64,000 nucleotides of DNA, taken from Lutibacter sp. Lineage in GTDB: Bacteria > Bacteroidota > Bacteroidia > Flavobacteriales > Flavobacteriaceae. Made by a program: the position numbers and the translations under genes. Below are positions 40,525-50,024 of this stretch, in pieces (the stretch's first letter is position 1; every line of letters begins with the position of its first letter). The notes under the pieces are model-generated. The model did not search any database. It was not told the DNA's origin and saw only the letters and a program-made list of their open reading frames with translations. The stretch spans positions 1-64,000 of the forward strand of contig JAKIVA010000004.1 in the NCBI GenBank assembly GCA_021647265.1. Direction: 5' to 3'.

Positions 40525-41184
40525 TTAAATGTTTAAGTATTTCTGTAGGTAATTGGTTCTGTCTTTTAATTCTTCCAAATAATAATCTTCTTTATGATTC
40601 GAAAGAACTTTATAGTCATAACGCCTAAAAGACTGTATGATTTCGTTTACATCTTGCGAACTAAATTTAAGGGTGATTTTCACAGAAGTTGAATTGCTTT
40701 CAGAAATAAAAACACCCAAAATTTTACCATTATCAGATTCTACAATTTGGCAAATTTCGCTAAATGAGTAATCTCTTATTTCTTTTTCTAAAATTAAGAT
40801 AGAGCCTTCGTTATTTAAAAATGGCGTATTTTTATATACGTGTAATACATCAATTAAATCATAGTAACCCAAATATTCTTTTTGAACGCTAATAACAGGG
40901 ATTAAATTTGTTTCATTTAAAGCAAAAACTTTCAAAATTTCTAATAAATTATTGTTTTCTTCTGTGAAGAACAAACTAAATAAAAGTTGAAAATCATTTA
41001 ACTCTTTATCATCTTCAGTAATTCCTTGTATATCAGTTTCAGAAACTAAACCAATAAGTTGGTTGTTTTTTATAACAGGAAAATGAGAATATGTAGTTTC
41101 ATTGAAAAGAGACTTCACATCGGCAATCTTTGTTTGCAAGGTAAATGCCTCAAATTCCTTTAATATGTATGGGATATTTTTCAT
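40525..41184 (-). CDS. CBS-domain protein
   Basis: 219 residues with a tandem CBS pair in the first ~130 residues (VKSLFNETTYSHFPVIKNNQ, LIGLVSETDIQG; then ETNLIPVISVQKEYLGYYDL). The C-terminal part is ACT-like or otherwise unassigned (ISESNSTSVKITLKFSSQDV, IIQSFRRYDYKVLSN). CBS pairs bind adenosyl nucleotides, which would suit a regulator beside NAD kinase. It is transcribed just ahead of nadK and diverges from pdxJ. Confidence 0.82.
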   Translation of the reverse strand: MKNIPYILKEFEAFTLQTKIADVKSLFNETTYSHFPVIKNNQLIGLVSETDIQGITEDDKELNDFQLLFSLFFTEENNNLLEILKVFALNETNLIPVISVQKEYLGYYDLIDVLHVYKNTPFLNNEGSILILEKEIRDYSFSEICQIVESDNGKILGVFISESNSTSVKITLKFSSQDVNEIIQSFRRYDYKVLSNHKEDYYLEELKDRTNYLQKYLNI

Positions 41185-41245
41185 TCCAGTTGCTATTATA
41201 GTACAAATTAATCAAAAATAAAACCAAAATCATATTCTTACTTCG

Positions 41246-41253
41246 TAAATTTG
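41246..41253 (+). promoter_or_regulatory. Probable -7 promoter element of pdxJ
   Basis: TAAATTTG followed by C matches the Bacteroidota TAnnTTTG consensus, 31 bases before the pdxJ ATG in the gap to the divergent CBS gene. A -33 TTG is not evident. Confidence 0.45.
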
Positions 41254-41284
41254 CTTACCCAATTTAAATTAACGTGTTTTAAGA

Positions 41285-42013
41285 ATGATAAAATTAAGTG
41301 TAAATGTAAATAAAATAGCAACATTACGTAATTCCAGAGGAGGTGATTTTCCTAATGTTGTTAAGGTGTCTTCTGATATTCAGGGTTTTGGAGCTGATGG
41401 AATTACCATTCATCCGAGACCTGATGAGCGTCATATTCGTTATCAAGATGCCTACGATTTAAAAAAAATAGTAACTACTGAATTTAATATTGAAGGAAAT
41501 CCAATTCCTAAATTTATGGATATGGTTCTTAAAATATGTCCAACCCAAGTAACTTTAGTTCCTGATGCCATTGATGCAGTTACTTCAAATGCTGGTTGGA
41601 ATACTATTAAACACCAATCTTTTTTAACAGAAATTATTACAGCGTTTAAACGAAAAGGTATACGAACCTCTATTTTTATTGATACAGATTTAAAACTAAT
41701 TGAAGCTGCAGCAACAACCGGAGCTGATAGAATTGAGTTGTATACCGAAGAATTTGCTACACAATATAGAATGGGCAATAAAGAGGCTATTAAACCATAT
41801 ACTAAAAGTGCTGTTTTGGCAACAGAACTTGGTTTAGGGATAAATGCAGGTCACGATTTAAGTTTAGACAATATTCAGTTTTTTGCTGAAAATATTCCAA
41901 ACTTAAGTGAAGTTTCCATTGGGCATGCATTAATTACAGAATCGTTATATTTAGGATTAGAAAATGTAATTAATATGTACAAGTATAAGTTAAGTATGGC
42001 ATCTAAACAATGA
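41285..42013 (+). CDS. pdxJ: Pyridoxine 5'-phosphate synthase
   Basis: 242 residues, TIM barrel. It condenses 1-deoxyxylulose 5-phosphate with aminoacetone phosphate to give PNP. Family motifs: LSVNVNKIATLRNSRGG, ADGITIHPRPDERHIRYQD, IPKFMDMVL, QVTLVPDA, DRIELYTEEFA, and ELGLGINAGHDLSLDNI. Full length, cytosolic. The last bases overlap the next gene's ATG (ATGA), so the hydrolase is translationally coupled. Confidence 0.97.
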   Translation: MIKLSVNVNKIATLRNSRGGDFPNVVKVSSDIQGFGADGITIHPRPDERHIRYQDAYDLKKIVTTEFNIEGNPIPKFMDMVLKICPTQVTLVPDAIDAVTSNAGWNTIKHQSFLTEIITAFKRKGIRTSIFIDTDLKLIEAAATTGADRIELYTEEFATQYRMGNKEAIKPYTKSAVLATELGLGINAGHDLSLDNIQFFAENIPNLSEVSIGHALITESLYLGLENVINMYKYKLSMASKQ

Positions 42014-42774
42014 AAATTTTACACTCAACAATTTTAGGAAAGGGAAAACCATTACTTATACTACATGGTTATTTTGGAATGAGTGATAATTGGAAATCAC
42101 TAGGGAATAAATTTTCAGAAAATTTTCAGGTACATTTAATAGATCAACGTAATCATGGGAGGAGTTTTCACAGTGAAGATTTTGATTATGAACTATTAGT
42201 TGAAGATTTATACAATTACATTCAATATTATAATTTACAGAATATTATTTTATTGGGGCATTCTATGGGTGGAAAGGTTGCCATGCTTTTTGCCGTTACT
42301 TTTCCAGAGTTAATTACTAAATTAATTATTGCAGATATAAGCCCAAGAGCATATAAACCACATCATCAACAAATACTGGAAGCTTTAAATGAAGTTAATT
42401 TTTCAATACACAACTCACGGAAAAAAGTTGAAGAAGTATTGAGAATTTATATTAAAGAAGAAGGAATTATTCAATTTTTATTGAAAAATGTATATTGGAA
42501 AGAGAAAGGAAAATTAGATTATCGTTTCAATTTACAAAGTTTAACTGAAAATAATGCGGAAGTAGGAGAAGCCTTACCTTCATTTACCCATTTTGAAGGA
42601 GATACATTATTTTTAAAAGGAGAAAAATCAAATTATATAACAACTAAAGATGTGTCATTAATTTTAACTCATTTTCCCAATGCTAAAATTGTGACTGTCA
42701 AAAATGCAGGACATTGGCTCCATGCTGAGAATCCAGAGCAGTTTTATAATGAAGTTGTCAGGTTTTTAGCTTAA
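42010..42774 (+). CDS. Alpha/beta-fold hydrolase
   Basis: 254 residues, YbfF-like. The oxyanion/nucleophile region is LLGHSMGGKVAML (Ser), with DQRNHGRSFH earlier, an acid in IADISPRAY or LKGEKSNY, and a catalytic His in VKNAGHWLHAENP. It opens ILHSTILGKGKPLLILHGYF. No signal peptide. It is coupled to pdxJ by an ATGA overlap, a pairing often seen in this group. The substrate is unknown; thioester or carboxylester cleavage is plausible. Confidence 0.88.
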   Translation: MKILHSTILGKGKPLLILHGYFGMSDNWKSLGNKFSENFQVHLIDQRNHGRSFHSEDFDYELLVEDLYNYIQYYNLQNIILLGHSMGGKVAMLFAVTFPELITKLIIADISPRAYKPHHQQILEALNEVNFSIHNSRKKVEEVLRIYIKEEGIIQFLLKNVYWKEKGKLDYRFNLQSLTENNAEVGEALPSFTHFEGDTLFLKGEKSNYITTKDVSLILTHFPNAKIVTVKNAGHWLHAENPEQFYNEVVRFLA

Positions 42775-42830
42775 AGAAGGAATTGGCACAATTATAGTTA
42801 ATTTTATAACTCATTATAAATTTTTTAAAA

Positions 42831-43190
42831 ATGAAATTGATATTAAAAATATTATTAACGGCTATTGCTGTTGTTATATTAGCTAAATTTTTGCCTGGTG
42901 TTGAAATTGCAAATTATACCAGTGCAATTATTGTAGCAGTAGTTTTAGGGTTGTTAAGAGTTACGGTAAAACCATTACTTATCTTTTTTACACTACCGGC
43001 AACTATTGTAACTTTAGGGTTGTTTTTATTGGTAATTAATGCAGTAATTATACTGTTAGCTGATTATTTTGTTAGTGGATTTGCAGTCTCAGGATTTTGG
43101 ATAGCCTTATTGTTTAGTTTGTTATTATCACTATTTCAATCGTTTTTATATTCATTATTAAATGAAAAGAATGAAAATAGTTGGAATTGA
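42831..43190 (+). CDS. Small four-helix membrane protein, phage-holin-family-IV-like
   Basis: 119 residues that are almost entirely hydrophobic, with four predicted membrane helices: LILKILLTAIAVVILAKFLP, TSAIIVAVVLGLLRVTVKPL, FTLPATIVTLGLFLLVINAV and WIALLFSLLLSLFQSFL. The KPLL...P.T..TLGLF pattern is that of the widespread small membrane family annotated as 4-TM phage holin superfamily IV. Despite the name these are chromosomal proteins with no known lysis role. Next to tig and not in a prophage. Confidence 0.85.
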   Translation: MKLILKILLTAIAVVILAKFLPGVEIANYTSAIIVAVVLGLLRVTVKPLLIFFTLPATIVTLGLFLLVINAVIILLADYFVSGFAVSGFWIALLFSLLLSLFQSFLYSLLNEKNENSWN

Positions 43191-43203
43191 ATGAGTTAAA
43201 TAC

Positions 43204-43234
43204 TTTGTCAAGTTCATAAAAAACAGTAATTTTG
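43204..43234 (+). promoter_or_regulatory. Promoter of tig
   Basis: TTTG at 43204-43207 and TAATTTTG at 43227-43234 (followed by C) are separated by 19 bases, an excellent match to the Bacteroidota -33/-7 promoter. Transcription would begin near 43240, giving a leader of about 34 nt before the tig ATG. Confidence 0.75.
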
Positions 43235-43273
43235 CACCCGATTTTTTAATGATTTAAGATAAAAAAGCATAAA

Positions 43274-44596
43274 ATGAATATTACAAAAGAAAATATTGAT
43301 GCGTTAAATGCAGTAGTGAAAGTTGAGATTTCAGCTGCTGATTACCAAGATAAAGTAGCAACTATTTTAAAAGATTACCGTAAAAAAGCCGATATCCCCG
43401 GATTTAGAAAAGGACAAGTGCCTATGGGAATGGTAAAAAAACAATACGGAAAGTCTGTAATGATTGATGAAGTGAATAAATTGCTACAAGAATCATTAAA
43501 TAATTTTTTAGTTGAAGAAAAACTTGATATTCTTGGAAACCCACTACCAAAAATGAAAGACGATTTTTCTTGGGAAGCTGAGGATTATTTGTTCGAATTT
43601 GAGTTAGGATTAGCACCTCAGTTTGAAGTTAACTTAGATGCTAAAAAGAAAATTACGCAATACAATATTATTGCTGATGAGGAATTATTAGAAAAAGAAG
43701 TTGAAAATATTCAAAAGCGTTACGGAAAAATTATTTCTAAACCAGTTGTTGAAGAAGGTGTTAATATTACAGGAACCTTTGTGAATGAGGAAAAAGAAAT
43801 CAATAAAAAATCTACTATTGAACTAGCTTCAATAAAAGGAAAAGCAAACCAAAAGAAATTTATTGGTAAAAAAGTTGGAGATGTTATTGAACTAAAAACC
43901 AAAGGTCTTTTTGATGACGACCATAAACTAATGGGGGCACTTGGATTAGACCACGACGCCATTCACGGATTGGATATTTCAGTAACTTTTACTATAGAAG
44001 AAATTAATAAAACAGAACTTGCAGAGGTAAACCAAGAGTTATTTGATAAAGTTTTTGGTCCTGGTGTAGTTAAATCTAAGGAAGAGTTAGTTGCAAAAAT
44101 AAAGGAAGATGCTGAAAAACAATTCCAAACGCAAGCTGATCAACAGTTGTTAAATGATGTGACTGAATATTTAGTTGAAAACACAAAATTTGAGTTGCCT
44201 GCTGAATTTTTAAAAAAATGGTTAGCTGTTGCCGGTGAAAAACCAATGACTTCTGAGCAAGCTGAAGAAGAATTTGAAAAATCTGAAAAAGCATTGCGTT
44301 ATCAACTAATAGAAGGAAAAGTATTAAAAGAAAACAATATTAAAATAGATTTTGAAGAGCTTAAAGAATTTGCAAAAGGTTTTGTAAAAGCGCAAATGGC
44401 TCAATACGGTCAGTTAAATCCTGAAGAAAAAGAATTGGATGATATTGTACAAAGAGTATTGAGTAATCAAGATGAGGCGAAGCGTTTACAAGAACAATTG
44501 GTAAGTCAAAAATTACTGAGCTTTTACAAAGAAAATATTACGTTTAAAGTAAAAGAAGTAAACTATGAAAAATTTGTAAAAGAAGTTTACAAATAA
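43274..44596 (+). CDS. tig: Trigger factor (ribosome-associated chaperone)
   Basis: 440 residues. The N-terminal ribosome-binding domain contains the signature GFRKGQVPMGMVKKQYG near residue 46. A middle region follows in the place of the PPIase domain (residues ~150-245, FVNEEKEINKKS, IGKKVGDVIEL) that lacks a clear FKBP active site. The C-terminal helical arms run from ~250 to the end. Bacteroidota trigger factors often look like this. It has its own strong promoter and a terminator at 44666-44700. Confidence 0.93.
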   Translation: MNITKENIDALNAVVKVEISAADYQDKVATILKDYRKKADIPGFRKGQVPMGMVKKQYGKSVMIDEVNKLLQESLNNFLVEEKLDILGNPLPKMKDDFSWEAEDYLFEFELGLAPQFEVNLDAKKKITQYNIIADEELLEKEVENIQKRYGKIISKPVVEEGVNITGTFVNEEKEINKKSTIELASIKGKANQKKFIGKKVGDVIELKTKGLFDDDHKLMGALGLDHDAIHGLDISVTFTIEEINKTELAEVNQELFDKVFGPGVVKSKEELVAKIKEDAEKQFQTQADQQLLNDVTEYLVENTKFELPAEFLKKWLAVAGEKPMTSEQAEEEFEKSEKALRYQLIEGKVLKENNIKIDFEELKEFAKGFVKAQMAQYGQLNPEEKELDDIVQRVLSNQDEAKRLQEQLVSQKLLSFYKENITFKVKEVNYEKFVKEVYK

Positions 44597-44609
44597 AATA
44601 ATTTAGAGC

Positions 44610-44656
44610 CATTCCTGCCTCTCAACTATCACTCAAGATAAACTTCGGTAGGAATC
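44610..44656. repeat. REP-like inverted repeat after tig
   Basis: ATTCCTGCC near 44611 and GGTAGGAAT near 44648-44656 are inverted around CTCAACTATCACTCAAG, the same ATTCC...GGAAT form seen at 46234-46257. A further hairpin ATTCTGAA/TTCAGAAT (44709-44716, 44722-44729) lies just beyond the terminator and shares the core of the 9135-9174 repeat. Confidence 0.6.
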
Positions 44657-44665
44657 TATAAAATT

Positions 44666-44700
44666 AAAACTCCTTGGTGAACTTCATTGAGGAGTTTTTT
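44666..44700 (+). terminator. Intrinsic terminator of tig
   Basis: Arms AAAACTCCT (44666-44674) and AGGAGTTTT (44690-44698) with a 15-base loop, followed by more T. It separates tig from the convergent DEAD-box gene. Confidence 0.75.
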
Positions 44701-44775
44701 GTTCCGTTATTCTGAACCTGTTTCAGAATCTTATCATAATAATAGTTATTTATTTTTTAGAATCAAAGTAAAATT

Positions 44776-46107
44776 CTACTTCCGTTTTTGCCCTCTAGTT
44801 TTAGGCTTTTTGTATTTTTTAGCAATTTCTCTTCGGTAAGAGCCACCTAAATTAACACGTCTGTTTTTTTCTTTCTTTTCGTGAAATGCAGCGCCACTTG
44901 GTTCGGCAATAGTGGTTTTTTTACCCGTTCTTTCGGGGGCTATTTTTGGCATTTCTTCAGCGGTTTTCTGTGTAGAAATTTCAACGGTTTCAGGAAGATC
45001 CAAAACATCAATTTCTGTATTCATTAACAGTTCAATTTCACCTAAATAATCAGCTTCTTCTTCTGTAAAAAAGGAGATGGCAGTTCCTTCTTGTTCTGCA
45101 CGACCTGTTCTTCCAATTCGGTGCATATAATTTTCAGGTTCTTCAGGAATATTAAAATTAATTACATGGCTTACATCTGTTAAATCTAAACCACGTGCAA
45201 TAATATCAGTGGCAATTAAGATATTAAAAAAGCCTTTTTCAAAGTTTTTTACAGCTCGTAAACGATAATTTTGCGTTTTGTTAGAGTGAATTACATTTGT
45301 TTCTCCAGGAAGAAGTTCTTCCATTTCTTCAAATAAAATATTGGCTTGTTTTTTGTTTTTTACAAAAACCAATACTTTAGTAAAAGTTTCTTTATTTTTT
45401 AATAAGTGTACCAAAAAATTAATTTTTGTATAAAAATTGGGCACAGGGTAAGCAAGTTGTTGAATAGTATCTAATGGGCTTCCACTACTTGCAATTTCAA
45501 TTTTAACAGGAGATTTAAAAAACTGATCTAATATACCTGCGACTTCTTTGGTTAAGGTTGCAGAGAATAAAATACTTTGACGTTTTTTTGGTAATAAATC
45601 TAATAACGTAACCAATTGCGGTCTAAAACCTAGATTCATCATTTCATCTACTTCGTCAATTACAAATTTCTGAATAAATTTCAATTTTAAAATCCCATCC
45701 AACGCTAAATCTAGTAAACGGCCTGGAGTTGCAACTAAAATATCTTGCCCTTCATACACTAACTGTTTTTGTTTATTCAGGTTTGTGCCACCATATACAC
45801 CTGCAAAACGTACATTAATATAAGGTGTTAAGTTTTCAAGATCCTTTATAACTTGAACTACCAATTCTCTGGTTGGTACAATAATTAATACACGTGGATG
45901 TTTTTGAGTGGAAAACGTGAGTTGTTTTAAAATAGGTAGTAAATAAGCAAATGTTTTACCAGTTCCTGTTTGTGCAATCCCTACAATGTCTTTACCACTC
46001 ATAATTTCAGAAAAAGCTTTTTCTTGAATAGGAGTTGTAGTTTCAAACCCCATTTCAGTTAGAGCATCTAATAAAAAGCGGTTTAAGTTTAAATCGGAAA
46101 AGTTCAT
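44776..46107 (-). CDS. DEAD-box RNA helicase
   Basis: 443 residues. Q motif and Walker A (TTTPIQEKAF, GIAQTGTGKTFAYLLP), Ia PTRELVVQV, II DEVD (in place of DEAD), III SAT, IV-VI with ILIATDIIARGLDLTDVSHV and HRIGRTGRAEQEG. A basic Arg/Lys/Gly-rich tail follows (KKYKKPKTRGQKRK end) that should bind RNA. It likely acts in ribosome assembly or mRNA turnover, and resembles the RhlE-type helicases of this phylum. The specific role is not readable. Confidence 0.93.
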   Translation of the reverse strand: MNFSDLNLNRFLLDALTEMGFETTTPIQEKAFSEIMSGKDIVGIAQTGTGKTFAYLLPILKQLTFSTQKHPRVLIIVPTRELVVQVIKDLENLTPYINVRFAGVYGGTNLNKQKQLVYEGQDILVATPGRLLDLALDGILKLKFIQKFVIDEVDEMMNLGFRPQLVTLLDLLPKKRQSILFSATLTKEVAGILDQFFKSPVKIEIASSGSPLDTIQQLAYPVPNFYTKINFLVHLLKNKETFTKVLVFVKNKKQANILFEEMEELLPGETNVIHSNKTQNYRLRAVKNFEKGFFNILIATDIIARGLDLTDVSHVINFNIPEEPENYMHRIGRTGRAEQEGTAISFFTEEEADYLGEIELLMNTEIDVLDLPETVEISTQKTAEEMPKIAPERTGKKTTIAEPSGAAFHEKKEKNRRVNLGGSYRREIAKKYKKPKTRGQKRK

Positions 46108-46233
46108 TGTTCTATTTTTTGCAAATGTACTATTTAATTAAGGAATTATTTATAAGGGTGAAACTTCTGAAGTTGTAAGGTTGTAAAGTTTATAAAGTAT
46201 AAGACTAATGCTTAAACTGAGTATAAAGTTTAC

Positions 46234-46257
46234 GTCATTCCACACTTGATACGGAAT
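46234..46257. repeat. REP-like short inverted repeat
   Basis: GTCATTCC...GGAAT hairpin with a 12-base loop in the 203-base gap between the M1 peptidase stop and the helicase start. It has the same GTCATTC start as the unit at 9132. Confidence 0.5.
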
Positions 46258-46310
46258 TTCATATTTAAAATTTGTAAATAATAAAAAATTTATGATATTG
46301 CTTAATATTC

Positions 46311-47906
46311 TTAGTCAACTTGTTCAAATAATAAATGTGTATTTGGGTCGAATTCTAGGGTTTTAACATCTCCTTTGGTGTCAATTACAAAGGGTTCATT
46401 TTTAGTTGTAATTTGAATGGTTTTAACTTCAGAAGTTCCATCTTTATAAATAAATTTTAGATCTAAAGGAAATTGAAAAATGGTTTTTTGAGTCTGTTCT
46501 ACTATTAAACGAACTTTCTTATTGTAATAAATCCAATTAGTTTTGAGTGTTGGGTGTCCAGATTTATAAAGCCATTGAGAAAAGAAAATATCTAAATTTT
46601 TACCAGATGCTTTGGCCATTATATTTTTAAAATTAGTTGTTGAAGCATTCTTGAATTTATATTTTTCATAATAATCCTGTATTCCTTTTTGAAAAATGGT
46701 GTCACCTAATTTATGTCTAAGCATATGTAAAATCCAAGCTCCCTTTTGATAGGAATTTGCATTTAGTAACTTCATGTAATTTGTTGTTTTGGTATCAATT
46801 ACAGGGACTTGTTTTTTTTGATAAAAATTTAAAACTGTTTTACGCTCTTTTTTTATTCTTTCCAAAAAGGCGCGTTTCCCATGATTTTCTAAAATAAATA
46901 AATCTGTAAAATAGGTTGCAAACCCTTCACTTAGCCAAAGATGAGGCCAGTCAATCTCTGAAACAGCATTTCCAAACCATTGGTGAGCAATTTCATGTGC
47001 AATTAAGTCATCATGATTTTGTTTGCCATTTACAGCTTTTTCAAAATAAAAAATATTCCCAGCATTTTCCATACCTCCAAAGCGTGTTTTGGATTGTACA
47101 TTTGCTAACTTTTGAAAAGGGTATGTTCCTATATTTTTAATAAAAAAGTCGAGTATTTTTTTAGCATTAGAAAAATCATTAAATCCCTGTTCTTTTGTTT
47201 GAGGATATACCCAAGATGAAACAGGAACATTATGTGTTTCCCCAATATTTTGAACCGCAAATTTGGCAATGCCTATTACCATTACTTTTGTAGGTAGAGG
47301 AACTGATGTTTGCCAATGGTACTGTTTTGCAGTGTCATTTATGTTGGTTTCTTCAACCTGAAAACCATTGGCAATAACCTGGTAATGATTAGGAGCCTTA
47401 ATAATATATTCAATGGTTGCTTTATCTGATGGATGATCTACACAGGGAAACCAATTGTGTGCTCTGTTAGGCCAATTGTCTCCAAAGAAAGTTCTATCAC
47501 CATACATGTTTTTGCTAATAATTAATCCATCTTTTGGAACACCGCTATATTTAATGGTGTACGTGTACACTATGCCAGGAAAGGGGTGTTTAGGCTGAAT
47601 TTTTATTTTGTTTTCTACGTGTGTAAAAGTAACCTTTACGTTGTTTTGATAAATAGAATCTATCACCATGCCTTTACCACTAATACTGTCCTTATTAACC
47701 AAATCAAGTTGAAATTCAGTTACAGGTTTCTTAAATTTTAGTTGAATTTGCGTTGTAGCATCAATATTGTTGGTTGTATCATTAACAATAATTGTTAACT
47801 TATAGTGTTGTATATCAATAGTATTTAAACGTTGTTTGTAATTTTGAGCAGTAAGGGTTGAGGTTATCACCAAAAATAAGAAAGTGATGGATAAATTAAT
47901 TTTCAT
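46311..47906 (-). CDS. M1-family zinc aminopeptidase, secreted
   Basis: 531 residues: signal peptide (SITFLFLVITSTLTAQ), an N-terminal beta domain, then the catalytic domain with GGMENAGNIFYF (substrate-binding GxMEN) and HEIAHQWFGNAV followed by LSEGFATYF, the full gluzincin HExxH-18-E set. It lacks the C-terminal helical domain of long aminopeptidase N proteins, so it is a short form. It contrasts with the M61-like gene in this window, where the catalytic Glu is missing. Divergent from clpP. Confidence 0.92.
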   Translation of the reverse strand: MKINLSITFLFLVITSTLTAQNYKQRLNTIDIQHYKLTIIVNDTTNNIDATTQIQLKFKKPVTEFQLDLVNKDSISGKGMVIDSIYQNNVKVTFTHVENKIKIQPKHPFPGIVYTYTIKYSGVPKDGLIISKNMYGDRTFFGDNWPNRAHNWFPCVDHPSDKATIEYIIKAPNHYQVIANGFQVEETNINDTAKQYHWQTSVPLPTKVMVIGIAKFAVQNIGETHNVPVSSWVYPQTKEQGFNDFSNAKKILDFFIKNIGTYPFQKLANVQSKTRFGGMENAGNIFYFEKAVNGKQNHDDLIAHEIAHQWFGNAVSEIDWPHLWLSEGFATYFTDLFILENHGKRAFLERIKKERKTVLNFYQKKQVPVIDTKTTNYMKLLNANSYQKGAWILHMLRHKLGDTIFQKGIQDYYEKYKFKNASTTNFKNIMAKASGKNLDIFFSQWLYKSGHPTLKTNWIYYNKKVRLIVEQTQKTIFQFPLDLKFIYKDGTSEVKTIQITTKNEPFVIDTKGDVKTLEFDPNTHLLFEQVD

Positions 47907-48024
47907 ATAAAAAGGTATAAAATAAACACCAAATATACATAGAAACCTCTAAATAATTTTGAATCTACAAATCAGAAATTAAAGATTCTATAAATAAACA
48001 AATAAACAATTCATAAATACTTCA

Positions 48025-48032
48025 TATCTTTA
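48025..48032 (+). promoter_or_regulatory. Possible -7 element of clpP-clpX
   Basis: TATCTTTA followed by CA is one base off TAnnTTTG and lies 28 bases before the clpP ATG in the gap to the divergent M1 peptidase gene. Position is right; match is imperfect. Confidence 0.3.
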
Positions 48033-48059
48033 CACCCTTAATATTTTAAAACCTGTAAA

Positions 48060-48719
48060 ATGGATTACGGAAAAGAATTTAAAAAATTTGCAATAAAAGG
48101 CCAAGGAATTAACAGTATGCATTACGATAAGTTGGTTAGTAGTGTTACACCATATATTATTGAAGAGCGTCAGTTAAACGTAGCACAAATGGATGTGTTT
48201 TCACGTTTAATGATGGATAGAATAATTTTTTTAGGATCAGGTATTGATGATAATGTAGCCAATATCATACAAGCTCAATTATTATTTTTAGAAAGTGTAG
48301 ACAGTTCTAAAGATATTTCAATATACATAAATTCTCCAGGAGGTGGTGTTTATGCTGGTTTAGGAATATATGATACAATGCAATTTATAAAACCCGATAT
48401 AGCTACAATTTGTACGGGAATGGCAGCGTCAATGGGAGCTGTCTTAATGTGTGCAGGGACTAAAGGGAAACGATCTGCCTTACCACATTCACGTATAATG
48501 ATTCATCAGCCAATGGGAGGCGCTCAAGGGCAAGCCAGTGATATTGAAATTACTGCGCGTGAAATATTAAAATTAAAAGATGAATTATACCAAATAATTT
48601 CTAAACATTCTGGTCAAACTATTGAGAAAGTTCATGCAGATTCTGATAGAGATTATTGGATGAAAGCTGATGAAGCAAAAGCTTATGGAATGATTGATGA
48701 AATTTTAGTGAGAAAATAA
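48060..48719 (+). CDS. clpP: ATP-dependent Clp protease proteolytic subunit
   Basis: 219 residues. Catalytic Ser in GMAASMGAVLM, His in RIMIHQPMGGAQGQASD, and Asp in the DRDYWM region. IIFLGSGIDDNVANIIQAQL and INSPGGGVYAGLGIYDTM are typical. Tetradecameric cytosolic protease used with ClpX, whose gene follows 38 bases downstream. Confidence 0.97.
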   Translation: MDYGKEFKKFAIKGQGINSMHYDKLVSSVTPYIIEERQLNVAQMDVFSRLMMDRIIFLGSGIDDNVANIIQAQLLFLESVDSSKDISIYINSPGGGVYAGLGIYDTMQFIKPDIATICTGMAASMGAVLMCAGTKGKRSALPHSRIMIHQPMGGAQGQASDIEITAREILKLKDELYQIISKHSGQTIEKVHADSDRDYWMKADEAKAYGMIDEILVRK

Positions 48720-48757
48720 TAAAGTTTTAAATTTAAGGTTACTAAATAACTGAAAAA

Positions 48758-49999
48758 ATGGCAAAAGAGGAAGTTTTAGAATGTTCGTTTTGTGGTAGAA
48801 AGAAGCCAGAAACCGATTTGCTTATTGCGGGTTTAGATGCACATATTTGTGATAAGTGTATTGAGCAAGCACACGGAATTGTAATAGAAGAAATGGCTGA
48901 AAATAGTAGTTCTTCTCTCACTTCTGAATTGATTGTTAAAAAACCAAGAGAAATTAAAGAATTTATAGATCAATATATGATTGGTCAAGACCAAGCAAAA
49001 CGTGTAATGTCAGTTGCGGTTTATAACCATTATAAAAGATTATTACAACCTGTTACCAAAGATGAAGATGATGTTGAAATAGAAAAAAGTAACATTATTT
49101 TGGTAGGGGAAACAGGAACAGGAAAAACATTAATAGCTCGCACCATTGCAAAAATGTTAAATGTGCCTTTCTGTATTGTAGATGCCACTGTTTTAACTGA
49201 AGCTGGTTATGTTGGTGAAGATGTTGAAACCATATTAACACGTTTATTGCAAGCCGCAGACTATGATGTTACTAAAGCAGAACGAGGTATTGTTTTTATT
49301 GATGAGATAGATAAAATAGCACGTAAAGGTGATAATCCATCTATAACGCGTGATGTTTCAGGAGAAGGTGTTCAACAGGCATTATTGAAACTTTTAGAAG
49401 GTTCTGTAGTAAATGTTCCACCGAAAGGAGGAAGAAAACATCCTGATCAAAAATTTATTGAAGTAAATACTAAAGATATTCTCTTTATTGCTGGAGGTGC
49501 TTTTTCAGGGATTGATAAAGTAATAGGAAAAAGGTTAAACAGGCAAGCTGTTGGGTATAGTGCTTCTATAAAAGTTGATAAAGTTGAAGAAGAAAATTTA
49601 TTACAATATATTATTCCAAGTGATTTAAAAACATTTGGTTTAATACCTGAAATTATTGGCCGTTTACCAGTGTTAACACATATGAATCCTTTAGATGAAG
49701 ATACGTTAAGAGCTATTTTAACAGAGCCAAAAAACGCTATTATAAAACAGTACAAAAAACTATTTAAAATGGATGGCATTGATTTTTCTATCAATGAAAA
49801 TGCATTGATGTACATCGTTGGAAAAGCTGTTGAATATAAATTAGGAGCTCGAGGGTTGAGGTCACTTTGTGAGGCGATTTTAACAGATGCAATGTTTGAA
49901 TTACCAAGTACAGATGAAAAACAACTAAAGGTTACCAAGAAATATGCCGAAAACACATTAAACAAATCAACGTTAAAAAAGTTAAAAGCAGTTTCTTAA
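48758..49999 (+). CDS. clpX: ATP-dependent Clp protease ATPase subunit ClpX
   Basis: 413 residues. N-terminal C4 zinc domain (CSFCGRKKPETDLLIAG then HICDKCI), Walker A VGETGTGKTLIART, pore loop GYVGEDVE, Walker B IVFIDEIDKIARK, RKH loop GGRKHPDQ, and sensor-2 LGARGLRSLCE. Unfoldase partner of ClpP. Its terminator appears to be the split stem at 50025-50178. Confidence 0.98.
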   Translation: MAKEEVLECSFCGRKKPETDLLIAGLDAHICDKCIEQAHGIVIEEMAENSSSSLTSELIVKKPREIKEFIDQYMIGQDQAKRVMSVAVYNHYKRLLQPVTKDEDDVEIEKSNIILVGETGTGKTLIARTIAKMLNVPFCIVDATVLTEAGYVGEDVETILTRLLQAADYDVTKAERGIVFIDEIDKIARKGDNPSITRDVSGEGVQQALLKLLEGSVVNVPPKGGRKHPDQKFIEVNTKDILFIAGGAFSGIDKVIGKRLNRQAVGYSASIKVDKVEEENLLQYIIPSDLKTFGLIPEIIGRLPVLTHMNPLDEDTLRAILTEPKNAIIKQYKKLFKMDGIDFSINENALMYIVGKAVEYKLGARGLRSLCEAILTDAMFELPSTDEKQLKVTKKYAENTLNKSTLKKLKAVS

Positions 50000-50024
50000 T
50001 TAATTCTATTAAAAATACTTAATT

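Noticed and set aside
42831..43190. Prophage lysis gene (holin)
   Set aside because: The holin-like name is a family label; there are no other phage genes nearby and the setting is core chromosome.
44720..44775. Small RNA gene after tig
   Set aside because: The structure seen is a short REP-like hairpin with no promoter; nothing supports an independent transcript.
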